From Aureococcus anophagefferens (taxonomy: Eukaryota; Sar; Pelagophyceae; Pelagomonadales; Pelagomonadaceae): 64,000 nt of DNA. The position numbers were made by a program, and so were the translations under genes. The notes under the pieces were generated by a model. That model was not told where the DNA came from, searched no databases, and saw only the letters and a program-made list of their open reading frames with translations. Below, piece by piece: positions 18,902 to 28,307 of this stretch. The stretch lies in assembly GCF_000186865.1 (NCBI RefSeq), contig NW_008705573.1, positions 330,685-394,684 of the forward strand, written 5' to 3'. The number at the start of each line of letters is the position of its first letter. Positions within the stretch are counted from its first letter, which is position 1.

Positions 18902-19012
18902 GCGGCGCGCGCGAGACCCCCGCGGCGCCGGAAGTCGACGCGGCCGCGGCGCGGATCCCCCTTTCCCCCCACACGCCCTAACTATCACCGGAAAGCCAAC
19001 TCCAAAAACACA

Positions 19013-20632
19013 TTACACGATGTGCGTCTCCGGGTCCTTCCGCCGCTTGCGTCGGAGCAGGGGGCGCAGCACGACGGCGGCGGCGAGCGCCGCGCCGGCG
19101 GCGAGCGCGACGGGCGCGGCGGGCGCGCGGTCGGCCGGCGGGACGTCCGGCGATCGCCGCCAGCCGTCGCGCCTCGCCTCGACGCACCAGGGCGCGTCCA
19201 CCGCCACGGTCGCGGACGACTCGAAGACGTCGAGCGGCCCGCGCGCGGCCGGCGACGCGAGCGTCGCGACGACGCGCCAGCAGCCCGGCCGCCGGGCCGC
19301 CGGGTCGTCCTCGGCGTAGGCGCCGCCGGGCAGGTCCTGCCGGAACCAGCGCGTCGCCGCGCCCTCGGCCACCGTCGGCGCGAGGCCCGAGCCCCGGCGG
19401 CCGAAGAGGCCGCCGGCGCGGGCGACGACGCGGCGCAGCAGCAGATCGCGGCAGACGGGGCAGAAGCAGGCCTTGGCGACGTCGCGCATGCAGCAGCCGT
19501 CGACCGTCGGCCGGTACCCGACGAGCCGCCCCCGGTCGTCGTACGTCGCGAAGGCGCCGACGGCCGGCGGCGGCGCGCGGAACGCGCGCGCGTCCATGGC
19601 GTGGACCTGGACGTGGCAGACCATCTGCTCCGGGTGCCAGGGCGCCGCGGCGGCCGCGCGCGCGGTCTCCGTCGCCGACAGGGTCACGGCGTGGCGTCGC
19701 CGCCGGCCGAGCGCGACGCGCGCCTCGGCGAAGCGCCGGTCCGCGGTCGGCGGCGTCTTGTAGGCGACGTCGGCCCTCACGCCGTCGACGTAGGCGTCGA
19801 CGCCGACGCCGCCGGACACGGAGAACTCGAGCTTCGCGAAGTCCAGGTCGCTCGCGAAGGAGAACGTGCGGTTCTCGCCGACGCGCAGCGCCGCGAAGGG
19901 CCAGGCCGCGAGCGCCAGCGCCGTGCGCCCCGCGACGGACGCGTTGCGCTCGAGCCAGGGCGCGCAGGGCCAGATCGTGCGGGTGGCCGCGATCCCGTCG
20001 ACGGTCGTCTCGTACGTCCGCGGCGCCGCGCCGGGCCCGCAGGGCGCGGCGCTCAACGAAAAGTTGGGCCCGCTGTAGTCCGCGCCGCCGTCGTACTCCT
20101 CGCCGACGTCGCCGAGCACGTGGCCGAGCTCGTGGCGCAGCGCGAGCGCGCCCGACGTCTTCGACGCCGTCGCGATGATGACGTCGTCGCCGAGGCCGCC
20201 GTAGTAGGGGTCGTTGGCCAGCAGCACGAGCGTCGCGGCGCTCCCGCGGTCGCAGAGGGCCGGCCGCTCGTGCAGCGCGCCGCAGCGCTCCCGCGCCTCG
20301 TCGTAGGACCAGCGGCTCGGCTCGACGAGGCGCAGCGGTTGCGCCGCGTCCCGGTAGAGGCCAAAGGCCGTGCCGCCGCGCTTCGCGCCGCGCGTCGCTA
20401 GTCGCGGCACGCCGCTCGTCGCCGACGGCACGAAGATGGCGTCGACGGAGAAGAAGGCGCTCACGTGGCGCAGCGGCGCGTCGGGCGAGCCCAGCACCTC
20501 ATCATATAATCGCCGCACGTCGCCGAGGAAGGCGTCGCGCTCGTGCGCCGCGTAGCCCTCGGCGAGGAAGATGAGCGAGCTGCCCACGTCGCGCCGGACG
20601 AGCTTCGTGAAGGAGGAAGAGGGCTCCGTCAT
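19013..20632 (-). CDS. M64-type metallopeptidase with C-terminal membrane anchor
   Basis: 539 residues. HELGHVLGDVGEEY (about 167-180) is the zinc-binding HExxH-x8-E signature of peptidase family M64 (IgA peptidase-like), with the family's SSLIFLAEGYAAHERDAF near the start and YSGPNFSLS after the metal site. A beta-rich region follows, then a Cys-rich patch (CFCPVCRDL), and a C-terminal hydrophobic segment APVALAAGAALAAAVVL with basic RRKRRK stop-transfer. So it is probably membrane anchored, although no N-terminal signal peptide is visible from this start. A 77-bp tandem duplication overlaps the start codon: the upstream ATG copy (20709..20707) is out of frame with the long frame, which fixes the start at 20632. 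Natural substrate unknown. Confidence 0.82.
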   Translation of the reverse strand: MTEPSSSFTKLVRRDVGSSLIFLAEGYAAHERDAFLGDVRRLYDEVLGSPDAPLRHVSAFFSVDAIFVPSATSGVPRLATRGAKRGGTAFGLYRDAAQPLRLVEPSRWSYDEARERCGALHERPALCDRGSAATLVLLANDPYYGGLGDDVIIATASKTSGALALRHELGHVLGDVGEEYDGGADYSGPNFSLSAAPCGPGAAPRTYETTVDGIAATRTIWPCAPWLERNASVAGRTALALAAWPFAALRVGENRTFSFASDLDFAKLEFSVSGGVGVDAYVDGVRADVAYKTPPTADRRFAEARVALGRRRRHAVTLSATETARAAAAAPWHPEQMVCHVQVHAMDARAFRAPPPAVGAFATYDDRGRLVGYRPTVDGCCMRDVAKACFCPVCRDLLLRRVVARAGGLFGRRGSGLAPTVAEGAATRWFRQDLPGGAYAEDDPAARRPGCWRVVATLASPAARGPLDVFESSATVAVDAPWCVEARRDGWRRSPDVPPADRAPAAPVALAAGAALAAAVVLRPLLRRKRRKDPETHIV

Positions 20633-20715
20633 GGGCTTGCGAGGAAGATGAGCGAGCTGCCCACGTCGCGCCGGACAAGCTTCGTGAAGGAGGAGGAGGG
20701 CTCCGTCATGGGCTT
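20562..20715 (-). repeat. 77-bp tandem duplication over the M64 peptidase start codon
   Basis: Copies 20562-20638 and 20639-20715 differ at only two bases by eye. Each carries the ATG and first codons (MTEPSSSFTKLVRR). Since 77 is not a multiple of three the outer ATG opens a short, out-of-frame reading frame: an upstream start codon created by duplication. Confidence 0.9.
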
Positions 20716-20872
20716 GCTCGATGCGCCATTGTGTGGACAAGCCAAAAGGTCAATGATGCACATCTGTTGCACTCGCGTTTACCCATTGCCGCGAGTGATG
20801 GACCGTGGGCAGCCTTAGTTGCTACTACGGGCGCGTGCGCGCATCGTAGATCGTCGACGACCGCCCGCATCG

Positions 20873-22255
20873 ATGGCCGACGCCTTCCTGCGGGCGCTCG
20901 CCGTCGTCCTCTTCGTGTTCACGACCTGGCTCTTCGGCGCCGTCGCGCGCCGGCTGTCGGCGCCGGCGCTCGTCGGCGAGGTCGTCGCCGGCATGGTGCT
21001 GGGCCCGAAGGGCCTGGACGCCGTCCCCCACGACGAGGCGTTCGCGCTCATCGGCGCCGTCGGCCTCGCGCTGCTCGTGCTCGAGGGCGGCCTCCACGTC
21101 GAGCTCGCGACGCTGCGGCGCGTCGGGAAAGTCGCGTTCGCCGTCGCGCTGTCCGGGACCGTGCTGCCGCTCGCGACGGCCTGGGCGGCCCTGGCGCTGC
21201 TGCCGGCCTTCCGGTCGCGCGAGGGGTTGCTGTGCGGCACGGCGCTGTCGTCGACGGCCATCGGCATGGCCGCGCAGCTCATGGGCGACCTCGGCGTGCT
21301 GGACGCGGAGCTGGGGCAGGTCGTGGTGACGGCGGCCATGTTCGACGACGTGCTGTCGCTGTGCCTGCTCGCCATGGTCTCCGAGGGCCTGGGCGACGGC
21401 GCCTTCGCGCTCTTGTTGCCGCTGCTGAGCTCGGCGGCGTTCATCGTCGCGACCGCGGCCCTGGCGTACAAGACGCCCGAGTGGCTCGGCGCGCTCCGGC
21501 GAAGGCGACGGTTCACCGACGCGGCCTGGCGCGACGGCCTCCTCGCCCTCGCGCTGGGCCTCTGCGTCGCGCTGAGCGCGGCCGCGCATGTCGCCAGGTC
21601 GACGCACCTGCTGGGCGCGTTCATGGCCGGCGTGTCCCTCGCCGCCGTCGACGGCGGCGCGGCGGCCGAGACCTTCGACGACCGCGTCGGGCCCGTGTCC
21701 GCCTGGACGAGCCGCTGCTTCTTCGCGTCCATCGGCTTCGTCGTGCCCGTCGGGCGCCTCTTCTCGGGTCCCGCGCTCCTCTACGGCGCGCTCCTCGCGT
21801 TTCTCGCCGTCGGGTCCAAGGTCGTCACGGGCGTCTTCGACTGGGAGCGGCGCTACGAGGTCGGCTGGGCCATGGTCGGCCGCGGCGAGCTCGGTTTCGT
21901 CATGGCCACGGAGACGTTCAAGCGGGGCGAGACGAGCAGCCTCGCGTTCTCGATCACGGTCTGGGCGCTCCTCGTCGCCACGCTCGTGTCGCCGATCGTG
22001 CTGCGGCGGCTGCTCCCCGCGCCGCCGCCGGCGCGCGCGACCGCCGACGAGGACGTCGGCGCGCTGAGGGCGGAGGTCGCGCGGCTGCGGCGCGACCTCG
22101 CCGCGGCCCGGGCCGAGGACGCGGCGATGGCGCGCGTGATCCGGCGCCTGAGCCCGCCCAAGGGCCGCCGGCCGTCGCGGGACCTCGCGGCGGAGCCCGT
22201 CGTCGTCGAGCCCCTGGACGAGGCGCCCATCTTCGGGTGCAGCGGTCTTTACTAG
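20873..22255 (+). CDS. CPA2-type cation/proton antiporter (Kef/NhaA-like)
   Basis: 460 residues with about 11-12 membrane helices. Family hallmarks are LVGEVVAGMVLGPKGL in helix 2, LLVLEGGLHVEL (glutamate/aspartate-rich loop of CPA2 proteins), FDDVLSLCLLAMV in the ion-binding region, and THLLGAFMAGVSLA and VGRGELGFVMATETFKRG further on. Such proteins exchange Na+ or K+ for H+ across plasma or organelle membranes. The tail is cytosolic with a coiled-coil (VGALRAEVARLRRDLAAARAED). No NAD-binding (RCK) domain is present. The start at 20873 removes a basic leader encoded from 20819. Convergent with the next gene 31 bp away. Confidence 0.88.
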   Translation: MADAFLRALAVVLFVFTTWLFGAVARRLSAPALVGEVVAGMVLGPKGLDAVPHDEAFALIGAVGLALLVLEGGLHVELATLRRVGKVAFAVALSGTVLPLATAWAALALLPAFRSREGLLCGTALSSTAIGMAAQLMGDLGVLDAELGQVVVTAAMFDDVLSLCLLAMVSEGLGDGAFALLLPLLSSAAFIVATAALAYKTPEWLGALRRRRRFTDAAWRDGLLALALGLCVALSAAAHVARSTHLLGAFMAGVSLAAVDGGAAAETFDDRVGPVSAWTSRCFFASIGFVVPVGRLFSGPALLYGALLAFLAVGSKVVTGVFDWERRYEVGWAMVGRGELGFVMATETFKRGETSSLAFSITVWALLVATLVSPIVLRRLLPAPPPARATADEDVGALRAEVARLRRDLAAARAEDAAMARVIRRLSPPKGRRPSRDLAAEPVVVEPLDEAPIFGCSGLY

Positions 22256-22286
22256 CCTAGAAAAAAAAGGCCGGGACTCCTCCTGC

Positions 22287-22850
22287 TCACTTCGCGTTGA
22301 TGGTGCCGCACATCGTGTAGGACGAGTCCTCGACGACCGGCGCGCACATGGTGTCGTAGGCGGCCTCGGGCGTGTCGATGTCGCGCGACGCGGCGCTCGC
22401 GGCGAGGCAGTTGAAGAGCGCGTCCGTGCCGTCGACGTCTTCCTCGACGCGGAGCACCTTGAGCTGGTCCTTGTCGAGCTTGACGATGGACGCTCGTCGC
22501 TTGTCCTCGGCGGGGAGCGCGTAGTGGAGCGCCTGGAGCTCGAAGCCCTTGCGCGCGTTCTCGAGCTGCCGCTTCAACTTCGCGTTCTCCTCCTCGAGCG
22601 CGGCGACCTTGGGGATGAGGTCCGCCTCGTGGTCCGGCTTGTCGAGGGTGATGATGCTCTTGCGCCGGTGGTCGTCCTTGGGCAGCGCGAAGTGCATGGC
22701 CTGGAGCTCGAAGGCCTTGCGCGCGTTCGTCAGCTCCCGGTTCAGGCGCTGCACCTCGTCCTGGAGGGACCGGATCTGGTCGTCCTTGTCGACGACGGGC
22801 TCGGCGGCGTAGACGATCTCCGGCACGATCGGCCTGCTCTCCTTGGGCAT
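22287..22850 (-). CDS. Coiled-coil protein with two internal repeats
   Basis: 187 residues, not recognised. Two repeats of about 50 residues: LNRELTNARKAFELQAMHFALPKDDHRRKSIITLDKPD and LKRQLENARKGFELQALHYALPAEDKRRASIVKLDKDQ share the pattern N-A-R-K-x-F-E-L-Q-A-x-H-x-A-L-P (given here in parts). Each begins with a coiled-coil heptad run and ends in an RR-x-S-I basic site that could be phosphorylated. No targeting signal. Probably a cytosolic scaffold; function unknown. Confidence 0.65.
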   Translation of the reverse strand: MPKESRPIVPEIVYAAEPVVDKDDQIRSLQDEVQRLNRELTNARKAFELQAMHFALPKDDHRRKSIITLDKPDHEADLIPKVAALEEENAKLKRQLENARKGFELQALHYALPAEDKRRASIVKLDKDQLKVLRVEEDVDGTDALFNCLAASAASRDIDTPEAAYDTMCAPVVEDSSYTMCGTINAK

Positions 22851-23024
22851 GGCGCTGGCGGCGGAAAAGGCCGGCGCGTCGCAACAGATCGATTGGGGCA
22901 GCTTTGAGCTCTTTTTCGCGAGCGAAACGTCGATTCGCGTCGTCAACGTTACCTCGTTGAGGAAGGCTGCATGGAGCGCGATTATGGAGCTCTCTTCGGA
23001 GCAAGCTAGCTCAGGTATTGCTAC

Positions 23025-24320
23025 ATGGCTGTGCGCGACGCATCGGGGACGCTGCCCCAGCGGAGATCGGCGCGCGCGCTGCGCAAGGCCGAGCGGCGGC
23101 TCGTCGCAGGCATCGCCGAGGCCCGCGACGATCCCATTTCCGACGATGAATGGCTCCACTGCCTCGAACTCACGCTGTCGGAGGACCGCGACGACACGCT
23201 GGTCATGCTGCCCGGCTACGGCCTCGGCGCCGGCGCGTTCACAATGGTGCTCCGCGACCTCCAGGCCCAGGGCGCCGGCGCCACCTTCGGCCGGGCCGTC
23301 GCGCTCGATTGGCCCGGCACGGGCCTCGCGTCGCGCTTCGACCGGCGGAACCTCTCGCTGAAGGAGCTCGTCGACTACGCCGTCGAGCGCCTCGAGGCCT
23401 GGCGCGCGCGGCGCGGCTTCGAGCGCGTCACGCTGCTGGGCCACTCGCTCGGCGGCTACCTGGCGTTCTGCTACTGCGAGCGCTACGGCGCGAGTGTCGC
23501 GCGGCACCTCGTGCTCGCGTCGCCGCTGGGCGTGCCGACCTACCCGGCCTGGCGCGAGCCGCCCGTGTCCGAGGCCGCCTGGCTCGCGCGGAAGCAGCGC
23601 GACCTCGAGGAGGGGCGGCGCGCGCGGACGGCCTTCGACGGCTCGGGAAGTTCGAAGGTCCGCGCGTTGTTCCGGGTCCTCGCGTGCTGCGCGCTCGGCC
23701 CCTGCGCGCTCGTCGGGAACGCGTGCTCCCGGAAGCGCGCGGCGGACGTGTCCGCGCCGCTGACGAACGTCGTCGGCCAGTTGCGGTGCGGCTGCCTGCG
23801 GCGCCTCGCGGCGAATACCGTGGGCATGGCGAAGTTCAAGCGGAACGGCCAGTGGGCCGGCGGCCTCAAGCCCAGGTTCGCGGACTACGTCGACGCCTTC
23901 GCGACGCACTGCGCCTACGAGTCGTTCGGCGAGTACTTTTACGAAAAGTGCGTGATCGGCTACTCCTACGGCACGTTCTGGGCGCGCGAGCCGCTCGGCG
24001 GCGACGCCGTCGAGATCCCCTTCGTCGACGGCGCGCTCCCGAAGCCGCCCTTCGGCGGGAGGCCGTCGTCCGGGCGGCTCCAGGCCTTTTTGCGCGCGCG
24101 CGACGCGGCGAACGACGGCTTCCGCTGCTCCTTCTTCTTCGGCTGCGAGGACTGGATCGACTGCCGCGTCGTCGTCGACGCCGCGCGCGGCGCCGCGTGC
24201 GTCAACGGCCCCACGGGCGGCGCCATGCACCGCATCGAGCGGTGCGCCCACCAGTCCATGGTCGACCACCCCGCGGCCTTCGCGCGGGCCGTCCTGCTGC
24301 TGTCGCGGGGCGCCGCGTGA
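23025..24320 (+). CDS. Alpha/beta hydrolase, ABHD4/5-like
   Basis: 431 residues. VMLPGYGLGAGAF is the oxyanion strand, GHSLGGY the nucleophile elbow with Ser, and the conserved His lies in RCAHQSMVDHP near the end. DWPGTGLASRF corresponds to the DLLGFGRSSR-like motif of the ABHD4/ABHD5 group, which act on N-acyl phospholipids or regulate triglyceride lipase. As the Ser is present, it should be catalytic. A Cys-rich insertion (ACCALGPCALVGNACS; CGCLRRL) in the cap region is unusual. Cytosolic or lipid-droplet location is inferred. Stop codon only 11 bp from the convergent ankyrin gene. Confidence 0.78.
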   Translation: MAVRDASGTLPQRRSARALRKAERRLVAGIAEARDDPISDDEWLHCLELTLSEDRDDTLVMLPGYGLGAGAFTMVLRDLQAQGAGATFGRAVALDWPGTGLASRFDRRNLSLKELVDYAVERLEAWRARRGFERVTLLGHSLGGYLAFCYCERYGASVARHLVLASPLGVPTYPAWREPPVSEAAWLARKQRDLEEGRRARTAFDGSGSSKVRALFRVLACCALGPCALVGNACSRKRAADVSAPLTNVVGQLRCGCLRRLAANTVGMAKFKRNGQWAGGLKPRFADYVDAFATHCAYESFGEYFYEKCVIGYSYGTFWAREPLGGDAVEIPFVDGALPKPPFGGRPSSGRLQAFLRARDAANDGFRCSFFFGCEDWIDCRVVVDAARGAACVNGPTGGAMHRIERCAHQSMVDHPAAFARAVLLLSRGAA

Positions 24321-24331
24321 GCGCGCGCGCC

Positions 24332-25279
24332 CTACTTAAATCCGCGGGGCCCGCCCTGGCGCGCGGCCTGCATCCGGGCCTTGATCGCGTCCTGCTCGGC
24401 CTTTTTCTTGTCGCGCGCGGCCTTGGCCGCGCGCTTCTCCTCGGCCTCGGCGGCGCGCTTCGCGCGGAAGTCGAGGACGCGCTGCGCCTCGGCCGCGGCC
24501 GCCGCCGCGGCCTCGGCGTCGACGCGCTTCGCCTCGGCGACGGCCGCGCGCGCGCGCTCGACGGCCTCGCGGATGCGCGCCTCCTTCCCCGCCTTGAGCA
24601 GCCGCCGCCGCTCCGCGATGATGTCCGCCGCCTCGGTCTTGCCGTACCTTCTCGCGACGACCTCGGCGTCGTCGCCCGCGGCGTCGACGAGCGCGAGGTC
24701 CGCGCCCTCGCGCAGCAGGAGGCGGATCACGTCGCAGTGCCCGCCGACGGCCGCGCGCATGAGGGGCGTCGTGCCGTTCTTCGTCGCCGGGTCGATCTCC
24801 GCGTCGGCCGTGAGGAGGATCCGGATGCCCGACGCCAAATTCTCGCGCGCGCAGTCGTGGAGCGGCGTGACGCCCGTGCGGTAGTGGCCGCAGTCCGGGT
24901 CGGCGCCGTGGCTGAGGAGCAGGCGCGCGACGTCGTCGTGGCCGTGGACCAGCGCCTCGTGGAGGAGCGTCGTGCCGGCCTCCGTCGGCGTGTCGGGGTG
25001 CGGTTTCACGTTGCGCAGGTAGTACTCCATACGCTTCTGCCTGCCGAAGACGGCGTAGTCCTTGACGTAGTTCCGCAGGGGCTCCATGGCCATGCGCTCC
25101 TTGGAGAAGGTCACCGTCGTCTCGTCCTCCTCCTTGTCCGCGGGCTCGGGCAGCGGCAGCGTGTGCACGCTGTCGGACTCGGCCGGCGCCGGGCCCTGGG
25201 CGACGTCATTCGGGTAGGGCACGGGCGGCGGCGGCTGCTCCGGGATCGGCGCGATCACGCGCCGGTGCGGCGCGAGCAT
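24332..25279 (-). CDS. Ankyrin-repeat protein with charged coiled-coil tail
   Basis: 315 residues. After a Pro-rich N-terminus, residues about 95-215 contain four ankyrin repeats (GTTLLHEALVHGHDDVARLL, GVTPLHDCARENLASGIRIL, GTTPLMRAAVGGHCDVIRLL and a degenerate one). The last third is a long Ala/Glu/Lys/Arg helix (AEAEEKRAAKAARDKKKAEQ) that should form a single helix or coiled coil, ending RQGGPRGFK. Protein-binding scaffold; partner unknown. Divergent from SF3B5. Confidence 0.75.
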   Translation of the reverse strand: MLAPHRRVIAPIPEQPPPPVPYPNDVAQGPAPAESDSVHTLPLPEPADKEEDETTVTFSKERMAMEPLRNYVKDYAVFGRQKRMEYYLRNVKPHPDTPTEAGTTLLHEALVHGHDDVARLLLSHGADPDCGHYRTGVTPLHDCARENLASGIRILLTADAEIDPATKNGTTPLMRAAVGGHCDVIRLLLREGADLALVDAAGDDAEVVARRYGKTEAADIIAERRRLLKAGKEARIREAVERARAAVAEAKRVDAEAAAAAAAEAQRVLDFRAKRAAEAEEKRAAKAARDKKKAEQDAIKARMQAARQGGPRGFK

Positions 25280-25595
25280 CTTGTTTGTTGCGGTGCTCCG
25301 AACTCAAACCATCGTCTCGGCAGCGCTGCCCGGGCAGCTTTGCAGCACCATTGCGGCAACTGGCTGCTCCGAGCTGACCTTGAGCCGCTTGGCCGGGCTA
25401 TTGGATCAGAGAGAGTCTGTCAGGGCTCGCTGCAGGCGCCGACCCTCGTCGCGTACCCCTGCCGTCGGGAGCCGCGCCCCCCCCGTGCGCCCGGTTCGCC
25501 GCAGCGCGTCCGTCGGTCGGCCGCCGCCGCGCCGCGCGCGCCAACACCGGCCGCGCCCCGCTCGCCGAAAGCGCCGCGCGCCGCCAGCCAAAACC
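25280..25595. promoter_or_regulatory. Divergent promoter between ankyrin gene and SF3B5
   Basis: The 316-bp gap holds no supported gene. Its left part (25285-25430) is less GC-rich and has a CCATTG motif near 25350. It must contain both promoters and 5' UTRs. Confidence 0.3.
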
Positions 25596-25844
25596 ATGGC
25601 GGCGGACCGCATGAACATCAACCGGTCCTGGGACCACATCCAGGCCAAGTACGTGGGCACGGGCCACAGCGACATGACCAAGTTCGAGTGGGCGAGCAAC
25701 CAGCACCGCGACTCCATCGCGAGCCACCTCGGCCACGGCGACATCATGACGTATTTCGCGGTCGCGCAGGGCGACTCCATCGGCCGCACGCGCTACGCGC
25801 TGCTCGAGAAGATGCTCCAGCCCTGCGGCCCGCCGCCCGAATAG
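25596..25844 (+). CDS. SF3B5: Splicing factor 3B subunit 5 (SF3b10)
   Basis: 82 residues, the family's normal length. RSWDHIQAKYVGTGHSDMTK, FEWASNQHRDS, GHGDIMTYFAVAQGDS and the C-terminal LLEKMLQPCGPPPE match SF3B5 across its full length. It packs onto SF3B1 within U2 snRNP, where SF3b clamps the branch-point helix. The start is the ATG at 25596, in a CCAAAACC ATG context; the longer upstream frame is Arg-rich 5' UTR. Of interest because this genome splices very many transposon-born GC-AG introns. Confidence 0.95.
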   Translation: MAADRMNINRSWDHIQAKYVGTGHSDMTKFEWASNQHRDSIASHLGHGDIMTYFAVAQGDSIGRTRYALLEKMLQPCGPPPE

Positions 25845-25921
25845 CGGGAGCGGCGCGCGGGGGGGCTCGCTCGCGCGAGCCCGCCCCGCGCCGCGCGGTA
25901 TCGTCGTCCGTCGTTAAAACA

Positions 25922-28182
25922 TTACTCGAGGCACGCCTTGACGAAGGCCGCGACCCCCGCGAGCATGGCCGGGGAGATGTGGTGCGCGAGGCCCGCGTGC
26001 TCCGTGCGCGTCACGGCGGCGCCGAGCCGCGCCTCGACCCTGGCCGCGGACGCGGCGACGGTCTCGGGAGGGCAGCGCCGGTCGTCCGCGCCGTGCGCGA
26101 AGAGGAAGGGCGGCGCCTCGAGGGCGCCAAAGGCCACGGCGAGGGCCAGCGCGTCGTCGTCGAGGGCCGAGCCCAGCAGGAAGACGCCGCCGTAGGGCGC
26201 GCCCGGCGCCGCCGCGCCGAGCGCCGCGAGCGCCGCGGCCGCGCCTGGGCAGCACAAGAGTGATTCAACGTCGCTTCAACGTGAGTGTTCCGCGCGCGCG
26301 CGTTACGGAAAACACATCCACGCTTCGAGACCGTTCCGAGAGATGATCGCTCGTCCAAAAATCAGCCGAAACGAGTGGAAAATGGCCGAGATCGGAGCCT
26401 TTGAAGTTGGGAATTTCGCTCTCTTTTCCTGCCCTGGCCCGTGCCGCCCATGGAGAAGCCGCCGAGGAAGACGCGCGCCGGCGGCACGTCGAAGGTCTGC
26501 AGCACCGCCGCGAGGTGCGCGACGCCGTCGCAGGGCGTGCCGTGGGCGAAGGGGTCCGCCGCGCGGTCGCGGCGCACGCGGAGGAGCGGGTCGAACCACG
26601 TCCGCCCCTTCTGGCCCGGCACGAAGGCCGCGGCGTCGAGGGGCGCGTCGGGCGCGACGACCAACGCCGCGAGGCCGAGATTGCGCAGCTCCGTCGCGAG
26701 TAACGCGCGCGCGTCGTCGAGATCCGCCGCGGCCGTGCCCCAGCCGTGGCAGAGCACGACGGCGACGTCCGGCGCGGCGACGGGGTCGACACGGACGGCG
26801 GGCGGCGCGGCCGGCGCCGCGGCCTCGACGGCCTTGCGGAGCCAGGCCGCGACGTCGACGGCGGCCTTGACGTCGTCGGCCGCCGACCGCGCCATGAGCG
26901 CCGCGCCCGTGCCGAGGCGCGCCATGCGCGCCAGGGGCTTCGCGGCGTCCGCGGGGGACGCCTCCGGCGGCGCGAGCCGCCGGTCGAGGATCACGGCCGG
27001 GGCCGCCAACGCCTCGCAGCCCGCGTGCAGCGCGCGAAAGACGGCCCCGGCGGCGCCGAAGCGCTTCGCGCGAAAATGCAGCTCCCCGAGGGCCGCGAGG
27101 CAGCGGCAGCGGAGCAGCAGGCGCGTCGCGCGGCAGAGCGTCGCGTCCCCGGGCACGGCGACGTCGAACGCGGCCTCGTCGAGCGCCTTCGCGGCGTCCG
27201 CGAGGCGCGCCGCGGCGCCGTCGTCGACGGCGGACTCCGGCGCGAGGTTGCCCGCGGCCAGGGCGAAGAAGCGCTCCCGGGCCTCGGCGAGGCTCCGCGC
27301 GCGCGCGTCCTCGAGGACCTCGGTCGCGTCGTCGAGCGCCGCGAGCGCGTCGTCGTGGACGAGCGCCGCGAAGCCCTCGGCGACGGCGGCCGCGGCGACG
27401 ACGTCGCGCCGCACGGCGGGCGCGTCGGCCCCGGCGGCGTCCAGCGCCGCGACGACGTCGACGCGGTAGCCCCGGAGGTTCGCCGGGTCCTTCTTCAGGC
27501 GGGCCGTCGCGCGGCGCAGGAACGCCTTGCTCGACGGCCTCAGCGCCAGGGAGGCGTCGCAGTCGCCCTGGGCGTCGGCGAAGCGGTCCTGCTTCAGATG
27601 GCAGGCCGCGCGGTTGTTCAGGAGCGTCGCGCCGAGTTGTTTTTCGTCGTCGGTCGCGGGAGGGCCCAACGTGTCCAGAGCCTTCGAGTAGAGCCCCAGC
27701 GCGCCGGACACGTCCTTGACGCGGAACCGCTCGTTGGCCTGGTCCTTCATGCGGAGCGCGTCGTTGTAGGCTTCCCTCGGCGGCGGCGGCGGCGCCTTCG
27801 GCGGCGCCTTCGGCGGCGGCGCCTTCGGGGCCGCTCGCGGCGCGGGAGACGGCGCGTCGGTCGTCGTCGGGGCGGCGTCGTCTCCGACGCTCACCGGAGC
27901 CGCTCGCGGCGCGGGAGACGGCTTGTCGTCTCCGACGCTCACCGTCACGTTGTCGCCGTCCTCGAAGACGTCGCCGACGCGCGCCTGGAGCGACGCCGTG
28001 ATGAACCGGCTCCTGCGCCGGAAGCGGATGGCCTCCAAGGGAAGGGCGACCTTGTGCTTGGCCTCGTAGCTCTTGGCGAAGGCCTTGGCCACGGCGCCGA
28101 GCTTCTTGTCGCCGTGCGGCAGCTTTATTCGGATGACGACGTCGCCGCAGGACAGCACCAGCGAGATGGGCAGCTTCTCCAT
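25922..28182 (-). CDS. Fusion of TPR co-chaperone-like region and acylthioesterase-type hydrolase
   Basis: Two exons (28182..26445 and 26244..25922) give 686 residues. Residues about 1-85 may be a ubiquitin-like or DWNN-like fold (LVLSCGDVVIRIKLPHGDKK). A Pro/Ala linker with a short repeat follows, then three TPRs (NERFRVKDVSGALGLYSKAL; LLNNRAACHLKQDRFADAQGDC). From about 455 a phospholipase/carboxylesterase (APT1-like) domain begins: VVLCHGWGTAAADL, the nucleophile GGFSMGG, AHGADDRRCP (Asp) and EHAGLAHHIS (His). Such hydrolases remove palmitate from proteins. Removing introner A2 gives GGFSMGGAAAALAAL across the nucleophile elbow. Confidence 0.8.
26245..26444 (-). mobile_element. Introner element A2 (200-nt GC-AG intron)
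   Basis: Sits directly after the catalytic Ser codon region of the hydrolase. Flanking octamers GCACGGGC (5') and GCGCGGCC (3') differ at two positions. Reverse orientation relative to the host gene. Donor GC, acceptor CTGCCCAG. Confidence 0.88.
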
Positions 28183-28307
28183 GGTGGCCAGCTTTCCGCT
28201 CCCGGGGTTGTTGCCTGTTCAAGTGCACTGCTCGCTCGGCCTCCAGGGAGCATCTCGCGCGCGCGACGCCAGTTGCGACGCCAACCCGCAACCCACGCGC
28301 CCGCGGA

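Noticed and set aside
23150..26263. 1037-codon plus-strand open frame
   Set aside because: Runs through four different genes in a wrong frame and is Arg-rich throughout.
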